From Corynebacterium sp. HMSC05H05 (GTDB lineage: Bacteria > Actinomycetota > Actinomycetes > Mycobacteriales > Mycobacteriaceae): a DNA stretch of 64,000 nucleotides. The stretch covers positions 155,440 to 219,439 of the forward strand of contig NZ_KV788371.1 of NCBI RefSeq assembly GCF_001807265.1, read 5' to 3'. This document shows positions 59,522-64,000 of the stretch, in pieces. The notes below the pieces were generated by a model. The model did not search any database and had not been told where the DNA came from. It saw only the letters and a list, made by a program, of their open reading frames with translations. How positions within the stretch are numbered: the first letter of the stretch is position 1; each line of letters opens with the position of its first letter. The translations under genes were made by a program, and so were the position numbers.

Positions 59522-60714
59522 TGAAGGCTTACTCACCCATGCACACGATCACCACCACGGCTGCGCGCGAGATCCAGATCCTGCTGCTGAAGAAGGGCGT
59601 GGTCATCACCTTCGTCATCCTCCTTCTAGCCATGGTCGGTGTCATCGGCTTCGCCTCCTGGCAGAAGAGCAAGGACGGCGCTGACGGCGGCGATGCGAAG
59701 ACTGCGGTGGCGACCGTAGGCGTCGATAAGCAATTGCTCGACGGCGCCGGGTACGACGCCCGCGAAACTGCGAGCCGCGACGACGCGGTGCAACTGGTGC
59801 GCGACGGCGACGTCAAGGCCGCGCTGGTGGCCGAGGGCGACCAGTGGGAAGTCATTTCGGACGGCACGCCGTCGGCCGGAATCATGGAGGGGATGGAGGC
59901 GCTCGCCGACAGCTACACCCGCGCCGAAACGCTGAACACGCTGGGCATTTCGCCCGCGGATTACGAGGCGGCGTCCCGCAGCATCGACATCGTGCCTGTG
60001 GACGTGGACGAGGCCAGCGGCGAAGACTTCGAGCAGCAACTGCTCCGCCTGCTCACCACATTCGTGGCGCTGATGGTGGTCATTTTCACCGTGATCACCT
60101 TCGCCGCCCAGGTGGGAAGCCGCGTGACCGAGGAGAAATCCTCCCGCGTGGTCGAGCTCGTCCTCGCCTCCGTGCGCCCGCTGGATTTCCTGGCGGGCAA
60201 GCTGCTGGGAACGCTCGTGCTGGGCTTCCTCGCCACCGCCGTGCTGCTCATCGTCGGCGGCGTTGGCTTGAAGGTCTCCGGGCTCGTGGACGACATCGAA
60301 TTCGACTGGTCCGTCCTCCCCGTCCTGCTGATCGCCTGGCTGCTGGCCATGCTGTTTTTCGGCGCCCTCTACGCCGCGGCCGGCGCGATGGTGCAGCGCA
60401 CCGAGGACCTGCAGTCCACCCAGATGCCGATCCTGCTGCTCATCATGGCTTCCGCGTACATCCCCGGCTTCGGCTGGATGAACACCGATGCCACCTGGAT
60501 GCAGGTAATGAGCTGGATCCCGCCGTTTTCCATCTTCGCCGCGCCGCTGTCGTATGCGGCCGGGGACTTCACCGCGCTGCAGCTGGCAGGCTCGTTTGCC
60601 CTCGCGGCTTTGGCGACGGCGCTGGCCGTGTGGGCCGCCGCCCGCATCTACAAGCGCACGATCCTCAACAACGGCAACGTGACCAAGTGGTCCCAGCTGC
60701 TGCGCAGGGGCTAG
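59521..60714 (+). CDS. ABC-2-type permease (NatB-like)
   Basis: 397 aa. One N-terminal membrane helix (GVVITFVILLLAMVGVIGFA), a large extracytoplasmic domain (about 45-170), then five or six helices with the ABC-2 pattern (VGSRVTEEKSSRVVELVLASVRPLDFLAGKLLG). TAATG coupling to the ATPase. Together they form a Na+/drug/peptide-type exporter whose substrate is unknown. It ends interlocked with the ParD-like gene (CTAG 60711-60714). Confidence 0.93.
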   Translation: MKAYSPMHTITTTAAREIQILLLKKGVVITFVILLLAMVGVIGFASWQKSKDGADGGDAKTAVATVGVDKQLLDGAGYDARETASRDDAVQLVRDGDVKAALVAEGDQWEVISDGTPSAGIMEGMEALADSYTRAETLNTLGISPADYEAASRSIDIVPVDVDEASGEDFEQQLLRLLTTFVALMVVIFTVITFAAQVGSRVTEEKSSRVVELVLASVRPLDFLAGKLLGTLVLGFLATAVLLIVGGVGLKVSGLVDDIEFDWSVLPVLLIAWLLAMLFFGALYAAAGAMVQRTEDLQSTQMPILLLIMASAYIPGFGWMNTDATWMQVMSWIPPFSIFAAPLSYAAGDFTALQLAGSFALAALATALAVWAAARIYKRTILNNGNVTKWSQLLRRG

Positions 60715-60938
60715 CGTGCGCGCATTTTGGCGATGAACTGCTCGGCGTCGAACTCGGCGCCGAGTTCTCCTTTTTCTACGGCGAGTTTGAGCGCGTCGAA
60801 CTTCTGCTCCCGCTCCTCCACGAGCCGCAGCCCCTCGCGCAGGACTTCGCTGGCAGACGCATAGCGGCCGTCCTGAATGAGCCGGGCGATGAACTTGTCG
60901 TAACGTTCGCCGAGTACAACTGAAGTGTTCTTAGCCAT
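60711..60938 (-). CDS. parD: ParD-like type II antitoxin, apparently without toxin
   Basis: 75 aa from ATG 60938 (MAKNTSVVLGERYDKFIARL). Ribbon-helix-helix start TSVVLGERYDKFIARLI and GRYASASEVLREGLRLVEEREQ match ParD/CopG antitoxins; the C-terminal part would wrap the ParE toxin. No parE gene follows: the downstream space is taken by the convergent ABC permease gene with a 4-nt overlap. Upstream is the divergent XPB helicase gene. It may act as an orphan regulator. Confidence 0.82.
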   Translation of the reverse strand: MAKNTSVVLGERYDKFIARLIQDGRYASASEVLREGLRLVEEREQKFDALKLAVEKGELGAEFDAEQFIAKMRAR

Positions 60939-60973
60939 ACACGGCACGCTACCAACATTTAGGAGTAGATCGC

Positions 60974-62614
60974 ATGGCTCTCGGCGACGGCCCCCTGATC
61001 GTCCAGTCGGACAAGACCGTCCTGCTCGAAGTCGCGCACCCGGACGCACCCAAGGCCCGCGCCGCGCTCGCCCCGTTCGCAGAGCTCGAGCGCGCGCCCG
61101 AGCATATCCACACCTACCGCATCACCCCACTTGCGCTGTGGAACGCCCGCGCCGCCGGCTTCGACGCCGAGCAGGCCGTGGATGTGCTCGAGCGCTACTC
61201 CCGCTTCCCGGTGCCGCAGGCGCTGCTCGTGGACGTTGCCGAAACCATGGCCCGCTACGGCCGCCTCAAGCTGGTCAAGCACCCCGCCCACGGGCTGATC
61301 CTGGAGGCGGACGACCACGCGATCCTCACCGAGGTCACCCGCAGCAAGAAGATCCAGCCGCTCATCGCGAAGCCTATCGACGACACCACCGCCCCCGTCC
61401 ACCCCTCCGCCCGCGGCCAGATCAAACAGGAGCTGACCAAGCTGGGCTGGCCCGTGGAGGACCTGGCCGGCTACGTCGACGGCGAGTCTCACCCGATCGC
61501 GCTAAACCACGACGGCTGGGAGCTGCGCGACTACCAGCAGTACGCCGCCGAATCCTTCTGGGAGGGCGGCTCCGGCGTGGTGGTGCTGCCCTGCGGCGCC
61601 GGCAAAACCATCGTCGGCGCAGCATCGATGGCGCAGGCACAAACCACCACCTTGATCCTGGTGACCAACACCGTCGCCGGCCGCCAGTGGCGCGACGAGC
61701 TGCTGCGCCGCACCACCCTAACGCCTGAGGAGATCGGCGAGTACTCCGGCGAGAAGAAGGAAATCCGCCCCGTGACCATCGCCACCTACCAGGTGGTCAC
61801 CCGCAAAACCAACGGCGAATACCGCGCACTCGAACTTTTCGACTCCCGCGACTGGGGCCTGATCATCTACGACGAGGTCCACCTCCTCCCCGCTCCCGTC
61901 TTCCGCATGGCCGCCGACCTCCAGTCCCGCCGCCGCCTCGGACTCACGGCGACCCTCGTGCGCGAGGACGGCCGCGAGGACGACGTGTTCTCCCTCATCG
62001 GGCCAAAGCGCTACGACGCCCCGTGGAAAGAACTCGAGATGGCCGGCTACATCGCCACCGCCGAGTGCGTCGAAGTCCGCACCACGCTCACCGACGAGGA
62101 GCGCCTCACCTACGCCACCGCCGAAACCCGCGAGCGTTACCGTCTGGCGGCCTGTTCGGTGGGCAAGCTGGAAGTCGTCGATAGGCTTCTTGCAACGCAT
62201 AAGGGGCAGCAGACCCTGATCATCGGCGCGTACGTGGAGCAGCTCGAGGAGATCGCATCGCGTATCGACGCTCCCCTGGTCGACGGCAAAACCACCACCA
62301 AAAAGCGCGAAGAAGCCTTCCAGGCGTTCCGGGACGGGGAAATCTCCACCCTGGTGGTGTCCAAGGTGGCGAACTTCTCCATCGACCTGCCCGAAGCCGC
62401 CGTGGCCATCCAGGTCTCCGGCACCTTCGGCTCCCGGCAGGAAGAAGCGCAACGCCTGGGCCGATTGCTGCGGCCCAAATCTGACGGCGCGGAAGCCGTG
62501 TTCTACACCGTGGTCGCCCGCGACACCCTCGACTCCGAGTACGCCATGCACCGGCAACGCTTCCTGGCTGAACAGGGCTACGCGTACCGACTGGTCGACG
62601 CCGCCGACCTTTAA
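60974..62614 (+). CDS. XPB/ERCC3-type DNA repair helicase
   Basis: 546 aa, the length of bacterial XPB. Motifs: Walker A VLPCGAGKTIVG (about 205), DEVHLLPAP, GLTATLVREDGREDD, VVSKVANFSIDLPEAAVAIQV and QRLGRLLRPKSDG. An N-terminal damage-recognition-like domain and the RED motif (REDGRED) are present. It unwinds DNA 3'-5', in bacteria with an unclear repair role; the helicase-associated gene 6 kb away may be a partner. AGGAG precedes ATG 60974. Confidence 0.95.
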   Translation: MALGDGPLIVQSDKTVLLEVAHPDAPKARAALAPFAELERAPEHIHTYRITPLALWNARAAGFDAEQAVDVLERYSRFPVPQALLVDVAETMARYGRLKLVKHPAHGLILEADDHAILTEVTRSKKIQPLIAKPIDDTTAPVHPSARGQIKQELTKLGWPVEDLAGYVDGESHPIALNHDGWELRDYQQYAAESFWEGGSGVVVLPCGAGKTIVGAASMAQAQTTTLILVTNTVAGRQWRDELLRRTTLTPEEIGEYSGEKKEIRPVTIATYQVVTRKTNGEYRALELFDSRDWGLIIYDEVHLLPAPVFRMAADLQSRRRLGLTATLVREDGREDDVFSLIGPKRYDAPWKELEMAGYIATAECVEVRTTLTDEERLTYATAETRERYRLAACSVGKLEVVDRLLATHKGQQTLIIGAYVEQLEEIASRIDAPLVDGKTTTKKREEAFQAFRDGEISTLVVSKVANFSIDLPEAAVAIQVSGTFGSRQEEAQRLGRLLRPKSDGAEAVFYTVVARDTLDSEYAMHRQRFLAEQGYAYRLVDAADL

Positions 62615-62625
62615 ACTTGTATGCC

Positions 62626-63279
62626 ATGAGTGGCATGAAGGTATTCAAGTTCGACGTCGACGAGGACTTTGCGAAGCAGCACAACGAGATGGTGCGCGAC
62701 ACCCGCAGCCTCGTCGCATCCGGCATCGCGATCTTTGTCATCTCCGTGATCGTCGGCGTCGCCGTGTGGTTCCTTGTGGACCCGTCCTCGCCGTGGCATT
62801 GGCTTGGCAGCTTTGGCGCCGTACTGTTCGGCGTATTGATGCTCGTGGTGGCGCTTTTGATCCCCCGCAGCGTGGGTAAGACCCAGGAGATCTACGACTC
62901 CCACCCGCTCGCCCCCGCCATCATCACCGAGCGCGCCGGCACGACGGTGACCCTGACCGCGCTGGTGAACCTGAACGTGGACCCCGCCCTGCCGCCGCGC
63001 TGGGCCATCACCTCGCGTGTGATGCAGCCTCTCCCGAACACTTCCGACAAGGTCGGAACCAAGGTGCCCGTCGCTGCGGTGGGCGCGCAGCGTTCCACCC
63101 GCGACCAACAGCACTGGCAGACCATCACCCCCATGCCCATCGCCTGGGGCACTCCCGACGAGGCAGTTGTAGCTTCCGCACGGAAATCGATCCCCCAGGA
63201 CCAGTGGTCCACGCTGGAGCGCGCCCGCAAGAAGGCTGCTCTCGTCGAGCAGTCAAAGAACTCGCTCGTGGAGCTCTAG
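62626..63279 (+). CDS. DUF3239 membrane protein
   Basis: 217 aa from ATG 62626 (MSGMKVFKFDVDEDFAKQHN); ATG 62635 is an alternative. Two hydrophobic segments (SGIAIFVISVIVGVAVWFLV and WLGSFGAVLFGVLMLVVALLI) are followed by a cytosolic or exported domain (HPLAPAIITERAGTTVTLTALVNLN). It matches the corynebacterial DUF3239 pattern, function unknown. It follows the XPB gene by 11 nt, so it is probably co-transcribed. Confidence 0.85.
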   Translation: MSGMKVFKFDVDEDFAKQHNEMVRDTRSLVASGIAIFVISVIVGVAVWFLVDPSSPWHWLGSFGAVLFGVLMLVVALLIPRSVGKTQEIYDSHPLAPAIITERAGTTVTLTALVNLNVDPALPPRWAITSRVMQPLPNTSDKVGTKVPVAAVGAQRSTRDQQHWQTITPMPIAWGTPDEAVVASARKSIPQDQWSTLERARKKAALVEQSKNSLVEL

Positions 63280-63341
63280 CGCGGGCTCTTTCCGGGCTAA
63301 GCGTCTGCCCGCGCCCGACTTCCGCCCCTCCCCATCTCTCA

Positions 63342-63375
63342 CCCGCGACAGATCCCTCATCGGTTCGGTCGCGGG
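63342..63375 (+). terminator. Hairpin after DUF3239 gene
   Basis: CCCGCGAC (63342-63349) pairs with GTCGCGGG (63368-63375); CATTCTACTTTGTT follows. It probably ends the XPB-DUF3239 unit, though the T tract is weak. Confidence 0.5.
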
Positions 63376-63421
63376 CATTCTACTTTGTTCGCCCCAGCCT
63401 GCGGGACTTCGTGGCTGGGCG

Positions 63422-63920
63422 CCAATGATTGGTGCAGGCCTGGTTGTCCGCAATGCGGAGTTGGTGTGCGTCCGAGTCCCGTTGTTTCCTCCGTATGTGC
63501 GGGTGTGTTGTGTAGAAGTCGTCCGGCCTGGGTGTGTTTGTGCTGGTCGGTGTGTGGGTCAGGTGGTGGTGTTGCCGAGTTTTGCACACTCTGGGTGCGG
63601 ACCCATTGTTGGTGTGGGTGGTGTTGTCCGCAATGCGGAGTTGGTGTGTATCGCCGCCTCGAAGGAAGCATCCGCCCGGCGGTGGGATCGTGGGTGCGCA
63701 CGAATGGTGGGTGTGGGTGGTGTTGTCCGCAATGCGGTGTCCGCAGGGCGCCGGCAGTCTGGGGTGGTCTCGTAGCAGTTGACGACCGCCCGGTTTTCCC
63801 GCGCTGTTCCCCAGGTCGCGGAACGCGCCCGTCAGGTTTTACGAAACCTCACCCCCGGTCAGCAGGGTCGTTGGTGGCACCCATTGTTGGTGTGGCTGGT
63901 GGTGTCCGCGATGCGGGCAC
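63422..63920. repeat. Four-copy GC-rich dispersed motif with CCGCAATGCGG hairpin
   Basis: Each copy has (C/G)CATTGTTGGTGTGG-like lead-in, GGTGTTGTCCGCAATGCGG and a GTGTG tail. The CCGCAATGCGG hairpins lie at 63448-63458, 63628-63638, 63727-63737 and 63906-63916 (the last with CCGCGATGCGG). Spacings are 180, 99 and 179 bp. Copies 1 and 2 share 25 bp in full. No supportable gene exists in 63280-64000; the small frames here are repeat by-products. Confidence 0.7.
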
Positions 63921-63947
63921 ACACAAGCCTGGACCAAAAAAGGGGCA

Positions 63948-63975
63948 CCCGCCACACAAACGGTTGTGTGGCGGG
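63948..63975 (-). terminator. Terminator for a minus-strand gene beyond the right edge
   Basis: CCCGCCACACAA (63948-63959) pairs with TTGTGTGGCGGG (63964-63975). On the minus strand the stem is followed by TGCCCC and TTTTTT, so it stops transcription coming from the right. Confidence 0.85.
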
Positions 63976-64000
63976 GGCTTGTGTGAAGTTGTTGGGTCGG

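Noticed and set aside
63357..63782. Several 60-116-codon frames on both strands in the right-end repeats
   Set aside because: They are made by the GT-rich repeats and have low-complexity translations such as VGVGGVVRNAVS; no ribosome sites.
63422..63916. CRISPR array
   Set aside because: Only four diverged copies with irregular spacers (180, 99, 179 bp) and no cas genes; not CRISPR.

Overview
The window is a 64-kb piece of a high-GC actinobacterial chromosome, almost certainly Corynebacterium. The evidence is the gene content and order: purH-purN-perM, paired M23 peptidases, pcrA-chorismate mutase, pgi, lhr-cysQ-thyA-folA, a DUF485 gene with mctC, fkbp-gltA-sepH, rpf1, a helicase-associated gene and an XPB-type helicase. 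Supporting signs are two GTG- or ATG-coupled operons, mycoredoxin, a resuscitation-promoting factor and SepH. No rRNA and no CRISPR array were seen. One tRNA (Arg, CCT) is present.

Layout. 1-6059: end of an unknown gene, then a minus-strand block with two compact class A beta-lactamase-like exported proteins, a one-pass membrane protein, purH, purN and perM. 6060-11143: two M23 peptidoglycan peptidases, pcrA, chorismate mutase and a MhuD-type heme-degrading oxygenase. 11121-14113: a decayed 3-kb integrative islet bounded by a perfect 30-bp direct repeat that covers the start of mhuD. It holds an HTH gene overlapping a DUF3800 gene, an operator region, a three-way-junction structure, and broken remains of an HTH regulator, an ImmA/IrrE metallopeptidase, a small membrane protein and the 3' end of a tyrosine integrase. 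14217-32295: conserved core genes (pgi, a GCS2-family ligase, DedA, nei2, an SOS-box-linked DUF222-HNH gene, lhr, cysQ-thyA-folA-mycoredoxin, an FAD oxidoreductase, a DoxX-like protein, TetR and a tandem GNAT). 32296-36344: a lower-GC accessory island ending at tRNA-Arg(CCT), with a methyltransferase between two diverged copies of the 3' end of a degenerate recombinase gene, and an unknown membrane protein. 36345-63279: core genes for membrane, envelope, transport, central metabolism (gltA, mctC), division (sepH), RNA methylation, purine uptake, rpf1, a large FAD/Fe-S oxidoreductase, an HTH-led ABC exporter operon, an orphan ParD-like antitoxin and an XPB-type helicase. 63280-64000: gene-free DNA with four copies of a GC-rich motif and a terminator for a gene beyond the right edge.

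The core genes are tightly packed. Five convergent pairs end with interlocking stop codons sharing 4 nt, and several operons use ATGA, GTGA or TAATG coupling. Cell-envelope remodelling is a recurring theme (two M23 peptidases, Rpf1, the beta-lactamase-like proteins, a DUF1906 protein, a repeat surface protein). GTNAC-like motifs upstream of an M23 gene and rpf1 hint at shared MtrA control. The most unusual content lies in the two accessory regions and the right-end repeats. All functional calls come from reading the sequence and from family knowledge; no database search was run.
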